Part shown: piece by piece, positions 21,866 to 31,970 of the stretch
Position numbering within the stretch: position 1 is the first letter of the stretch
How the letters are laid out: every line of letters starts with the position of its first letter
Source of the DNA: Mastigias papua
Taxonomy: Eukaryota > Cnidaria > Scyphozoa > Rhizostomeae > Mastigiidae
Assembly: GCA_964019165.1 (NCBI GenBank)
Contig: OZ025284.1
Location: forward strand, 3,591,773 to 3,655,772
Length of the DNA: 64,000 nt
Direction: 5' to 3'
Made by a program: the position numbers and the translations under genes
Notes under the pieces: model-generated
Seen by the model: only the letters and a program-made list of their open reading frames with translations
Told to the model about the DNA's origin: nothing
Database searches by the model: none

Positions 21866-22333
21866 ACAGTGATATTGCCATACAAATGATATTGCCAACA
21901 ATGAATCATACTTTGCTCCTTTTCTACTTGGAAGAATAAAAAGTTGATCCTCGAGAAAAATTGGGTTATCTCTCCCCAGTCCCCCCACGGCGACGCTTCT
22001 GTCACCATGTTTTGCGGCCAACTAAGAGGAGAGAAAGTGTCTAGAAGACTACGTTTAGATGGCTGGAAAGTTGATTTTTGTTACTTCTACTGGCATCACA
22101 CCGAAGAATATCTGGTTCTGTCCATAGTTTATATGAAATAATGGAAAAGAAATGACGAAAGAAGACATTTTTAATGCAATATCCTTTCTTTTCCGAGAAT
22201 GAGCCGAAATGGCTGGTGCAGCCGCCATACAGTACTTTATAAGGCTAGGTCCACTGGCTATGTTGTTGTTCGCTGTATTCTTATTCCCAGACTCTTCAAC
22301 AGCAGGGGCAAAACGTTGGATCAAATGTTGTGT

Positions 22334-22430
22334 ATACCGTAAATAGCCGAATTGCCCCCCTCAAAAAATCGCCCTCGAATAAGCTGCCATGCTAGAACTT
22401 CAAACGGCCACAACTCCCCCCTCAAATAAA
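22334..22430 (+). repeat. end of a TACCGTA-type transposon
   Basis: TATACCGTAAATAGCCGAATTG followed by CCCCCC and CTCGAATAAGCTGCC has the layout of the left end of the 828-bp element at 13.2 kb. No matching right end is found, so this is a fragment. Confidence 0.5.
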
Positions 22431-23084
22431 CCCTCACCCCATATGATGATGAAAACTTTGATAAAGGCTACTGCTGAAATTTATACTGTTCACCAGGGGG
22501 TGGTTGGGAATACCTGCAATATGAGAATAAAGCTGCATATAATTCCATTGCCTTTCCTTCTCCTCTTTTACTAGGCTTTTGGATCACTCTGCAGAGAAAC
22601 ACAAATTCCCCTACCGTCCGATAAAGACCGAAATAATAGGGGGAATTTATACCTCATGTTCTGATACAATTAGAAAGGTCAAAACTGCTGAAATATTGAT
22701 TGAATGATAGGCAAAGAGCATCAAACTCAGAACTTTGCTGAGGCTTTACCCAAGAATCCACTATTCCTCCTTCTATAGCAGCTAGCATGCTCTAAAGCTC
22801 ATTTTTGGCACAAAGAAAAAACTAGTTCCATTATACTCTCTTAACTTCACCACCGATAGGAAAGGAAGTTCTGGAACTGCAAAAGTCTGCCTTCGAAACA
22901 ATGGCTGTAATGTAAAAGCAGCAATGTTGCTGGTTCATTTTGCGCTAAGATGTCGGGCTAACGTCTTTTGCCATGAAAAGCCGTCCATATTACGTACTAC
23001 AACAATGCGGTATCAAAATCTATCTCTTGTCACTGACAAGAAATCGTCAATACATCGTACAAAGATCGCAACCAAAAACAGTCA
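22431..23084. other. no gene recognised
   Basis: Unassigned; it probably includes the rest of the TACCGTA-type fragment. No domain-bearing frame. Confidence 0.45.
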
Positions 23085-24100
23085 AATCTTGAAGGGATGA
23101 AGTGTGGAAACAGCACAAAAGAGTACCAAGTACTATTGCAAAGTTTAAAAACTTAGAGAAACAAACTTATCTAAAAGATACAGTTGAGAATACAAAAGAC
23201 AATCTCAGAAAAACCTGAAAGGTATTAAAGGACTATGATCCTTATAAAGGCACAGAAAATAGGCAGCCAAATAGGCTTGAGGGTGAAGGGAAAAGAGCAA
23301 ATGACTGAGTATTTTGCAAATGTAGCTTGTAAAGTAGGTGAGAACTTTTAAGGGGCTAGGAATGCCCACCATAAAACTAAGCACTGGATTACAAAGTGCA
23401 ACTGGATACTTTTCACGGTTAATGCTAAAAAGACTGAGATTTTGACTTTTGGCTACGTATACACTTTGATCAACAATAAAGTCAAGGACACAGCTGAGAG
23501 TAACTATTTATAATATCTCCGTAAAGCTGAGAAAGATTGAAAGAGTATCGATATTCCCATCAAAACACTGCATGACCTTGCTTGCACATAGTTGTTAATG
23601 CTCTATTTTGGTTATTGCTGCCAGATCTGGTCATCTTCAAGTATTACAACACTTTGAAGCTTAACTACTATATATAATAAAGCTCAAGAATTGGCAGAAA
23701 ATTGCCAAAATATCTTGCATCACTAGACTGAACGAGTTAAGAGAAATACCACAATGATGATATTCAAATTTGTGCAGGGTAGGCCACATATTACATGTCT
23801 GATAGATGCACAAATTTCAGTAATCGTGCACCACAGAAACATAGATCAGTAACAGCAAATAAGATTCAAGTGGAGCATGCAAGAGCCTCAACAAGTTTCA
23901 GAGCAAGCGGGACCAAAACCTTGACTGAACTGCCCTTTCAAAAACATCAATCAAAGGTAGTTTACAACGCAAAACCAGCCTTTTCTTATCGAAACAACTA
24001 TAGCAAACACTTAGCCTTTGAAACACTTATTGCATACATAGTAACTACTATTGCGTTCAGTTGGCTCCTATTGCAAAAGCACTTTAACCTTGGTTAAGCA
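23085..24100 (+). pseudogene. badly decayed LINE ORF2 remnant
   Basis: The plus strand shows, in shifting frames, Trp-Lys-Gln-His-Lys-Arg-Val and Asp-Asn-Leu-Arg-Lys-Thr-Trp-Lys (about 23105-23225, the endonuclease-RT linker). Further on come Asn-Ala-Lys-Lys-Thr-Glu-Ile-Leu-Thr-Phe-Gly (about 23420-23455, after motif C) and a leucine/tryptophan-rich stretch near 23590-23640 in the position of the C-x-x-x-W motif. Most of the RT core between linker and thumb is deleted. The family is probably CR1/L2. It is dead. Confidence 0.6.
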
Positions 24101-24638
24101 TCGTAGATTACCCGCTTCAAATATGTATTGTGACTATCATTCTTTCTTGCTATTGCAAAAGGCACATTGCATATTCTGGTGTTGGAAAAACTTATTCCAC
24201 GTAGTGTTCTTTGTGATTTTGGTCTCGGTTGACAATAACACACCAAGAAAGCCCTCTAAAGTCCTATAACACCTTCATAAGTACTATAAAACCCTGTAAA
24301 GCACTCTAAAATCCAAAAAAGTCCTATAAAGTCCAGGCACCGAAATTACACAAAGCTAAGAAAAAGCTAGCATTGGGCCAGAACCTGTACACTTCATTGT
24401 GAAGCGTTGGAAGTGATCTAGCATAATAAAATATACGGACCAGCTGAATAATGGAACTGACATTGACATGCTCCGACTCAAAACCCACCCACAGAAGAGC
24501 CTGATAGAAACAAGAGAGAGAGTCGTTGTCCAGATGTCCAAAAAGTAAGGTCTTAAAGCAACATTAAACGTCATAATGAAACGCAATTAACGGATCTATC
24601 ATGATATGCAGCTGACAAGAAATGAATCCAAGTGGGAT
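24101..24638. other. no gene; degenerate (CCTATAAAGT)-like tandem repeat
   Basis: From 24245 to 24340 a degenerate run of units such as TCCTATAA, CCCTGTAAAG, CTCTAAAATCC and TCCTATAAAGTCC can be read. The remainder is unassigned. Confidence 0.5.
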
Positions 24639-24958
24639 ACACGGTTTTTTAATAAGTACGTCTCTTTTGGCCCAGTATTGAAATCTTAGTTTTTTATGAT
24701 TTCAGTGCTTACACTTTCTTCAGTACAAAGACTTTCTTAGTATGCATGTTTGGCGTTGAGGAACACTGCACACACAGCCAAAAACTACACATATATAACT
24801 CTTTGAATACATAAACTGATAAAGAAATATCTATATAACTTAAATAAAATGAAATTCTAATGTATAGGAATTTATCAACTTTCCTATCCTCAAAATTCAG
24901 TATTTAACACTCTGAACTCGCCGAGGACTGCCTTTTTATAAATCACTTTCTTATAAAA
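24639..24958. mobile_element. MITE family A, copy (24.7 kb)
   Basis: Left end TACACGGTTTTTTAATAAG; the right end is CACTTTCTTATAAAAAG, reading CTTTTTATAAGAAAGTG inward. The inner words TTGAAATCTTAGTTTTTTATG and AGTACAAAGACTTTCTTAG are variants of the family signature. No coding content. Confidence 0.55.
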
Positions 24959-25029
24959 AGAAAAGGTGAAAAGTCTGTTGGTACTACAGAACTTCACTAC
25001 AGCACTAAAAAGCGGCACCATGATTTAGT

Positions 25030-25069
25030 CATGCTGAAAAGTTTTTCGTCCGACACTCGTCAGAGTATG
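25030..25069 (-). ncRNA. hammerhead ribozyme-like motif, copy 2
   Basis: On the minus strand the order is CATACT (25069-25064), core CTGACGA (25063-25057), GTGTCGGAC (25056-25048), GAAA (25047-25044), AACTTTTC (25043-25036) and AGCATG (25035-25030). Stem I has five of six pairs. The core change T to C at the fifth position falls at the hammerhead position where any base is allowed (CUGANGA). The predicted cut is between 25036 and 25035. Stem II is as short as in copy 1. Confidence 0.5.
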
Positions 25070-25185
25070 AAACGTCGGATAGCGACCGAAAGGTGAACCG
25101 AAATATATGACCAGATGCGGATGCACGTGATATGATGAATAATGTGCCAGTTAGCCATATGATTGGCCACTTGGCACCTATTCAC

Positions 25186-25454
25186 TGTTGGGAAGTGTAA
25201 TGGGTCTGGGTTCTTTTCTCGGTACCAGACCCTATTGTAGTTGTAAACTTTACCCAACATGCTTTGCCATTTCCGTTGTGTTAAAGTATTTATATACGTG
25301 TTATGTTCAGAGAGAGATAGAGAGTTCGAGGTAAGCGTGCGAGAGAGATGTCTACTCAATATGATTATAGATTGTAAATAGTGTATTATAGATAATATTT
25401 TATGACTCTACTCAACTTTGTTTTTCTGGTCTGTTTGACCCTCTCATTACAACA
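25186..25454 (+). mobile_element. 269-bp solo LTR with 5-bp target duplication
   Basis: It begins TGTTGGGAAG and ends CATTACAACA, giving the TG...CA ends and the short inverted TGTTG/CAACA typical of LTRs. TTCAC flanks it directly on both sides (25181-25185 and 25455-25459). A TATTTATATA box lies at about 25287, which suggests plus-strand orientation. No internal coding region or second LTR is present, so it is a solo LTR left by recombination. The insertion site is the exact centre of the foldback element. Five-base duplications are usual for Gypsy-type elements, among others. Confidence 0.82.
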
Positions 25455-25572
25455 TTCACCATAGGTGCCAAGTCGCCAATCATACGCCTAACTGGCACAT
25501 TATTCATCATATCACGTGTATCCGCATCTGGCTATATATTTCGGTTCACCTTTCGGTCGCTATCCGACGTTT

Positions 25573-25613
25573 CATACTCTGACGAGTGTCGGACGAAAAA
25601 ACTTTTCAGCAAT
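25573..25613 (+). ncRNA. hammerhead ribozyme-like motif, copy 3 (stem I decayed)
   Basis: On the plus strand: CATACT (25573-25578), CTGACGA (25579-25585), GTGTCGGAC (25586-25594), GAAA (25595-25598), AAACTTTTC (25599-25607), then AGCAAT in place of AGCATG. The core is identical to copy 2, but the 3' strand of stem I has lost pairing, so cleavage is unlikely from this copy alone. Confidence 0.4.
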
Positions 25614-25628
25614 AAAGAATGCTGTAGT

Positions 25629-27904
25629 AAAAAAGAAAAACGTGTGAGATACAAATAGGGGAACAAATGCATACATAGATCACGAAATGCGCAGAGGGTC
25701 GTTAATAAATAAATATGAAACAAGAATTGCATGCTCAAGCATTCACGTCAAAATAAAACGATACGACACCGATGCTTTGCATGGGTACAAAAATTACATA
25801 GATGGGAAAATGATGAAACGAGAATAAATAAGTAATAAATTATGCAAGCAATAAATTATGCAACATCTCTAAAATACTCACAAACAGACGCTAAGTACCT
25901 TAAAGGTATTTAGAAAATCTCGTCTGGCTTAACGGCTAATAACAGCTTTGGATATATAAATATTGTATGTTGATCTTGCTCAAAGCAATTGAATATGAAA
26001 AGAATTGATTTGAAATATAGCAGACACTGAACATAGCTACTTCATTACCAGATGGCAAATTCAATAATACAACTAACATATTGCCAAGTGAAAACAAAAC
26101 AAAACAAAACAACTCAAAACAAAACAAAACAACGCTGTGGTGGTCATTACAACAGGAATTCTGGTTATTCAAGCTACCGTACCAAACTGCCAGGCAATCT
26201 TACGACCAACTTTGAAAGGCAAGTAAGCGAGGAAATTTACAAATAGAAGACGGCTACATCACCTAGCCTACGTCATCATTTAACTACATTGGCCACAATA
26301 AAAGCTAGAAAGTGACAACACTTGTACTGTATGCACACAACTACCAATGCTCCATGGATAGATACGACCACATTGCAAAACAGCTTTAACTAGGGCTCAA
26401 GAAATTCATAACTTTCCCACCCAAGCCCATGATACCCAGATATATTCTTTAAAACACTGCTCAATAGGGTTTGCTTCTAGTCAAAGTGTTTCAACCCGCA
26501 CGCCCACACGACTAGATTTCTTTACCAACGTTAACAAAATTTGGAAACATTGCAGAAAACGAGTCAAAGCAACTAACCGTTAGTAGAAAAGATCTAATAT
26601 AGAATAACCAGAATAGCAGTCTTGACAATCGTATGTAAAGTAACGCCAGAGTTGACAACATCGTGAGAGCATATACACGGAGTGGACAGCTCCAACCCTC
26701 CAAAACCAACAGATTCGGTAAGGCCAACGGCCTGAGAAAAAGGACAAGCGCAAAACATAAGAAAGCAAACCGTAGGACTGCCTGTAAAGATCTGTTGCAA
26801 CACAAAGTTAAGTCAGAGTGATAAGAAGACCAGCCCTGTATGTAGAAAGCACTTACTGCAGAACAACAACGCATAATTGCACGTGATGCAGAAAGAAGAG
26901 CAACAAAATACATTTTACTCACCAAATACCTCCGCGCGAGTTACAGTACTCAATAGCGTAAGATCAAGTTACGTCTCATGCAAAACAAATCTGTACTATA
27001 TTGACTAGTTGCTTTGCAGTCGTACTTTGAAGGGTTGCTTCAATATGTTGCTGTTCAAAATACTATGCAACAAATAAGAACTACACGATACGGTTATTTA
27101 GAAGTTCCATCCTCAAAGTTCTTTCTTTTCTAGCAAACCATATAACACTTTTGTTTACGCCATTATGATTTCCTCTTTGCTGGACACTTAACTCTAATCT
27201 CATCTCTATTATGAAAGTTCTCATCTTCACAATCGGATGAACAATGAAAGAATAGAAACTAGCGCATACCTAACATGCATCTGACTGCCATCATTCATAA
27301 TACAATTTGTTCACAAACAGGTACTCTGGTTGGTTTTAATGAAGCATAAAAAACGTATTATCTTCAAAAAAGAGGAAATATTGGCCATAAGCTTGGGGGA
27401 GAGGCGGGCCCTATTAACATGTGCTTCACCAGTCTTCTAAAACAAACCAGTGTGTGCTCTATTCCAATGGAAGACTTGCAAGCAAAGCATTAATAAAGCT
27501 GCTTTGGATTTAGATTCTTACAGTAAAAGCCATACTAATGAGATGAAAAGATGATAAAATGCAAACTAATTAATAATCAAATGATAATGGTGACATCTGA
27601 TGTCAGTAAGGCGCTGAGGCAATAATACGCTTTCTAGCATGTAGCCTAGGACGAAAAGACCTGGGGTGAAATATGTTGCTTCAACATCGGAAACACATGA
27701 AAAACTGTGTAATTGGCAATCCAGCCTAGTCAGGTTCTCTTTGAGTTAATCCCATATACGATTCCGTACGCTATGGAGTGCCTGATAGGACACTTATTCT
27801 GAACCATTGGCATGCCGAATTATGTGACCCGATCCTTCTCTCGGTGCCTTAAATACTCTAGTGTTGCCACTTGGTACCGCTGTACAGCTGGGTGGACAGT
27901 AAGT
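25629..27904. other. no gene recognised
   Basis: About 2.3 kb without a domain-bearing frame. It holds the AAAAC microsatellite at 26088-26133. The longest frame (26512-26925, minus strand, 137 codons) is hydrophobic and shows no known motif; I treat it as chance. Confidence 0.5.
26088..26133. repeat. (AAAAC)n microsatellite
   Basis: About eight units of AAAAC with one interruption (AACTC) in the middle. Confidence 0.95.
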
Positions 27905-27995
27905 GAGCATCCCAACCTAACTATAGCTCCAGGGTTCGCCTCGAACGATTAACTTCCGCACAGCAGCAAAACACTCTAGCCACTCGGCCATATAC
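27905..27995 (-). repeat. tRNA-derived SINE-like fragment (Ser/Leu-like)
   Basis: On the minus strand ATGGCCGAGTGGCTAGAGTG (about 27990-27971) is a textbook A box. About 30 bases on there is GTTAATCGTTCGAGGCGAACC, a B box of the GTTCGA type (about 27951-27931). The sequence recalls tRNA-Ser or tRNA-Leu, which also begin G-x-x-G-GCCGAGTGG. The T-stem is present but the acceptor stem is not convincing, so a SINE or tRNA pseudogene is preferred over a working tRNA. Confidence 0.55.
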
Positions 27996-28794
27996 AACGA
28001 TGCTTCCATAAAATGAAACAACAAGTGAAGGTGAAAGGGGAATAGACAAATAGTAAAAAGTTTGGTTAAAGGTGCTAGGAAGAAATGCAAGGAAAGAGTC
28101 CATACCGGTTTCGTGGAAACTACCTGAAACAGGTTATGACACAATTGATGTGCCGAACAGCTTAAACAAAATATCAGCAGGTGTATGATCATACTTGGCC
28201 TTGTACCGAACAAGTACTGAAGTGCATAGTTTCGATAACGTGGAGAACAGGAAATAGGAACTCGACCCACCAGCCTGGAATCTTCATCGATAGCCTATTT
28301 CACCAACCATTGTCTAAGTATATCGCTACTTCGAATTGTGAACTAATATAAGGCGTAAGATTATCCCTCACTCAATAACTGTCGCTGGCTGCTCCGTGCT
28401 TTAAAATGAGTTGGCTATCCCTATTTGCTCAATTTCACACTATTTTACAGGTGATGAAGTAGGAAATACGATTGAATAGCTACCGTTGATGGGTCCTGGC
28501 ATGGAAGCTCATTAATCATTATCACTTTCGTTTTCGTCGTGGTTCTACACTTTATTTAAAAACAAAAAAGAACAAAACATACATAGAATCGGGGACCCTT
28601 TTAACCCCACCTTCTTCTCGTGTTTTCCTACTGGTTGGTCTATCAGCCCATAATATCAATTGTCCTTTGTTTAGATGTTTTTGCAAACTTTTACACATTA
28701 ATTTTCAAAATTCTCTTTAAAATGCGCAGGCGCCGAATTATGTTAACTTCTTTCACTTCACCACTATCAATCAATGTCTGTTTGTCTTAAGCCT
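27996..28794. other. no gene recognised
   Basis: Unassigned. The frame at 27917-28270 on the minus strand includes the SINE promoter and has no domain. Confidence 0.5.
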
Positions 28795-28925
28795 GGTATC
28801 CATATAGTCGTTGAGGGTCGTTGACAGTCTTTTTCAGTCATTGTGGGTCGCTGACATAGGTGCATTTCCATATAGTCTTTGAGGGTCGTTGAGGGTCGTC
28901 GAGGGTCGTTGTGGGTCGTTCAAAG
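28795..28925. repeat. degenerate (GGGTCGTTGA)n array next to a GCCTGGT-type end
   Basis: AAGCCTGGTATCCATATAGTC starts the array, then GTCGTTGAGG units repeat with changes up to about 28920. The start resembles the ends of the 34.4-kb element (AAGCCTGGTTCACAC), so this may be a relative of which only one end is left. Confidence 0.6.
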
Positions 28926-29299
28926 TATGTCAGAGTTGCAGCGCGCTCTAGGCCTTTCAAGCAACTGGCACCACAAAGAAAATTGTCAAGCATGACAGAA
29001 ACAGGCAAGGACTTTTTGTTGCTGGTCTATTCATTTGTGACATTAAATTCATTCAGACGAGAAAGATAAGAACATCTTGTTATGTCCTTATTTCCGACAA
29101 GTGGAAATCTCTTACAACTCCACTACGGTAACCAGGCCATAGGCAGCTTGAGCCAGGACTGGCGGGGGAGGGGGGGGAGAACGAAGTGTTAGTGCTAGTG
29201 GTCGTAAATTGAGGGGAAAAGTTGAGGTCTGTGGTAGAACCTCCAAGAAAAAAATTTAAAACCACACCCTTTATGTGTAAAGAAACGTCATAAGCAAAC
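28926..29299. other. nothing recognised
   Basis: Unassigned; a short G run is found at about 29163-29178. Confidence 0.5.
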
Positions 29300-29650
29300 A
29301 TATACGTGCACCCCATTGTAATGGAAGAGGCGCATGAAATGGGCGAATCTAACTTACCACATATTCAAAAAGTTGGGGGGCACTTGGCCCCTAAACTGCC
29401 CCGTGGCTCCACCACTACATGGATGTCAAAAAGAAAGTTGTTCCAGAAAAGGTATATCTCTCCATTGAAATCAAGAGGGTGCTCTAATAGTACCAGTTAG
29501 GTAACCATTTATGCCTGAGGTATATATTGTAGTTCATCTTACTGTTATATGAAGTGCTTAACTTTTTCAACAAGCATTTCAGCGTGTGGTAATGAAGAAA
29601 CCATAGGAAATAGGTATGAAGCGACAGGCTCCAAATGCAACAAGGGCCAA
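29300..29650 (+). repeat. dispersed repeat shared with 63525-63840
   Basis: Shared with the 63.5-kb copy, in the same order: a GAAATGGGCGAATCTAAC/GACGAATTTAACCTAGC-type start, CACATATTCAAAAAG(T/C)T, CCCTAAACTGCC/CCCCAAACTCACC, TGGCTCCACCACTACATGGA/TAGCTCCGCCACTACGTGGA, and further on AATGAAGAAACCATAGG. Between the last two blocks the two copies differ. The CTCC(A/G)CCACTAC block is like the right end of hAT-type repeats. Confidence 0.6.
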
Positions 29651-29664
29651 TGGCCAAGGCCTGA

Positions 29665-30040
29665 TGCAAGCTTCTTTTATAAGACCTAGCTCAAGGCCTA
29701 GTTCCAGAAGTTCCTTACAAGCTTTTTTATAAGGAAGCATTTTATAAGGAACCTATATGTAGAATGTTTGTTTATAACAGCAAACAATCACCAATTAGGA
29801 AGCCAGTTCTATTCATTTGAAGCCAAAACCCTCATAGATTGTTTGCTATGCATGTGTTACGTCCTTCACTTTTGATTCATCTTATTTTACAGCGAAAATC
29901 AAAGGCAAAATTCAAAGCTTCAATGTTCTCCTTGTGTCTGTACACTTTGTACGGCACTAATTGTGTGCTGAAAATTAAGGAACTTTTAAGGAACTTTTAA
30001 GGAACTTTTAAGGAACTTTTAAAGAACTTTCAGTACTACA
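29665..30040 (-). mobile_element. MITE family A, copy (29.7 kb, inverted relative to 42.5 kb)
   Basis: The left part has TTTTATAAGACCTAGCTC, AAGGCCTAG and AAGTTCCTTA words, the right part a run of AAGGAACTTTT units. The inner part, reverse complemented, follows the inside of the copy at 42493-42901 (TTTTGGC, GGCTTCC, AATT, TGATTGTTTG). An extra TTTTTTATAAGGAAGC block near 29723 suggests a partial duplication or nested end. Confidence 0.55.
29974..30032. repeat. 11-bp tandem repeat (AAGGAACTTTT)n
   Basis: Four and a half copies of an 11-base unit. The unit is the inner word of MITE family A, so the array seems to have grown from within the element. Confidence 0.85.
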
Positions 30041-30437
30041 AGCAGCCCTAACACAACGATTTCTAAGACCTTTCGAAAACAGCGTAAGTTTTTGTTACGG
30101 TTGTCACTATTTAAGGTTTCCTAGACCATAGACATCTTCATAAACTAAATGGATCATCTTCAGTGTGCGCTTCAAGAAACTAGTGGACCACTGATGACTT
30201 TACATTAAACAGATGAAAACTATCTATTCTACAACATTTATTAATATTGCTTATGCAAGAGATTGGCTTGATTAAACAGTGTAAAAAATGAACCAACTAA
30301 ATTTTCATGAAACAATTCCCGTAGCCATCATGACACAAAATACGAAATCAACTGATTAAGCGCAGAATAACAGTAAAGGGTAATTTACATTAGTATGCAT
30401 TTCGATCCACCTCCCTTTATGGGGCTGCTTCCCGTCC
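30041..30437. other. nothing recognised
   Basis: A+T-rich unassigned stretch before the TCCTCTC satellite. Confidence 0.5.
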
Positions 30438-30627
30438 CCCTACGTTCCTCTCCTCTCTCCTCTCTCCTCTCTCCTCTCTCCTCTCTCCTCTCTCCTCTCT
30501 CCTCTCTCCTCTCTCCTCTCTCCTCTCTCCTCTCTCCTCTCTCCTCTCTCCTCTCTCCTCTCTCCTCTCTCCTCTCTCCTCTCTCCTCTCTCCTCTCTCC
30601 TCTCTCCTCTCTCCTCTCTCCTCTCTC
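30438..30627. repeat. (TCCTCTC)n satellite, pure pyrimidine on the plus strand
   Basis: About 27 nearly identical 7-base units, all pyrimidine on one strand. Long open frames cross it on both strands (Ser-Ser-Leu-Leu-Ser-Pro-Leu on plus; Arg-Glu-Glu-Arg-Gly-Glu-Arg on minus) only because 7 is not a multiple of 3 and no stop occurs in the unit. They are not genes. Such tracts can form triplex DNA. Confidence 0.97.
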
Positions 30628-31634
30628 ATCTCGCCTACTGGCGCTGGCTATAATACCATAATTGAACTTTGTGAAAGTGAACCCACCACCTGGGCTTACG
30701 TATCTCAATATAAATAGGTCTTAGGCAAAATTATGACACTGGTTACTTCAATATCTCAATAAGCACTCACAATAAACTTCAATGAATTTCGAATATTGAA
30801 CGCTCATTAGAGGATGCAGACTACGGAAAAACACTTCGCATTTCAGAATTTAATTTTTGCTAGAAAACCACGAAAAACGCTTTCACTAATACGCACCTTG
30901 TATAGGAATATTGTCTATAAGAACCATAAGCCTCAAAATCGCTGAAATTTAAGAATAGATCAAGAATAATGCAAGGCTTAAGCTTCATCAACACTCGTTT
31001 GAATTTTATTTGGAAAACAAAACAAGCGTGAGTTTTATTTATCCTGTCTGGGAATCATTACCCTATGATACGACTAACCAACTCTTCAGGGAGTGTCCGT
31101 TTCACACTGCCAGTATAATAATATAGTCCGTACGATCATTAATGCTCAAAAGTGCTTAAACATAAGAATAATTTAAAAATAATCTTAAGTTCAAAATCAA
31201 CCAATTTCAAGAATAATAAGGCTCAGCGAAGAATTAGACAGTCTTAGAAAAAACAGTGTGTACTTGGCAAATAGCTAACTACTGAGCAACTGAGTAAGGC
31301 ATAGAGCCCAGAGCAAATCAGCTTTGCCGATTTGATTGAGTGAGAAAGTGTTGGAATATCTACGAAAATACCTAAATTAGGTCTTGAATTTTGTCACAAT
31401 TAGCCAGGTAGAATCCTATTCAAATAAGATAAGCCTTGTATTGAGAAGTTTCTAGCACCGATCATTCCAAAACACTAAGATGGATTATGATTTTATCAAT
31501 CATTTTCTGATCTTCTACAAAAACGCTGTTGGTTTGTATTGAGAAAGCAAAGTTCCATGTGGCTAACACTTCAAATGTTTCTATGAAAAGTGCAATACGT
31601 TTATCCATAATCCATAGTAACTCAGTTTCGTTAA
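30628..31634. other. no gene recognised
   Basis: About 1 kb of A+T-rich sequence without any motif that I can name. Confidence 0.5.
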
Positions 31635-31970
31635 ACACTCATCTTCTTTAATTAAGAAAAAGACAAAAAGGGAACAACAGAATGAAAAGAAAGCTCCCCC
31701 GGGTCAGACACACACGTTTAACTTAAGCATATGCTCAAAATACAAGGTTTGCATATCAAAGCTTAAATTGCCTTGCTGGTAAAGTTTTTCCTAAACACCA
31801 TCATGGTGTTTAGGAAAAACTTTACCAGCAAGGCATTTTAAGCATTGATATGTAAACCTTGTAAGTTGAGCATATCCTAAAGTTAAACGTGTGTGTCTGA
31901 CCCGAGGGAGCTTTCTTTTCATTCTGTTGTTCCCTTTTTGGCTTTTTCTTAATTATACGTAGATGAGTGT
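31635..31970. repeat. 336-bp near-perfect palindrome
   Basis: Two arms of about 167 bases meet with practically no spacer at CACCATCATGGTG (centre about 31802). The arms agree at roughly nine of ten positions; long identical blocks include GGGAACAACAGAATGAAAAG, GGTCAGACACACACG and TTGCCTTGCTGGTAAAG-type words. Outer ends are ACACTCATCT and its complement. No clear target duplication and no coding content. It behaves like a foldback MITE. If transcribed from either side it would form a very long hairpin RNA. Confidence 0.92.

Larger units (their letters stand above)
24966..25628. mobile_element. foldback element with two hammerhead-like motifs
   Basis: The left arm (24966-25180) and right arm (25460-25628) are inverted copies of each other and of the single copy at 6735-6920. 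Shared words include GTCCGACACTCGTCAGAGTA, GAAACGTCGGATA, GACCGAAAGGTGAACCG and GTGCCAGTTAG. With the inserted LTR removed, the arms meet at a nearly palindromic centre (GGCACCTA, then TTCAC, then CATAGGTGCC). The outer 60 bases of the right arm are partly deleted. Each arm carries one hammerhead-like core, pointing outwards. No protein is encoded. Confidence 0.8.

Noticed and set aside
26512..26925. 137-codon minus-strand frame
   Set aside because: Leu/Phe/Ser-rich with no motif, overlapping alternative frames of similar size and no splice context. Most likely chance.
27905..27995. A functional tRNA-Ser/Leu gene
   Set aside because: A and B boxes are good, but the acceptor stem and anticodon loop do not fold convincingly.
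30385..30708. Frames of 70-107 codons with Arg-Glu-Glu-Arg-Gly or Ser-Ser-Leu-Leu repeats
   Set aside because: They arise from the stop-free 7-bp TCCTCTC satellite and are open on both strands.
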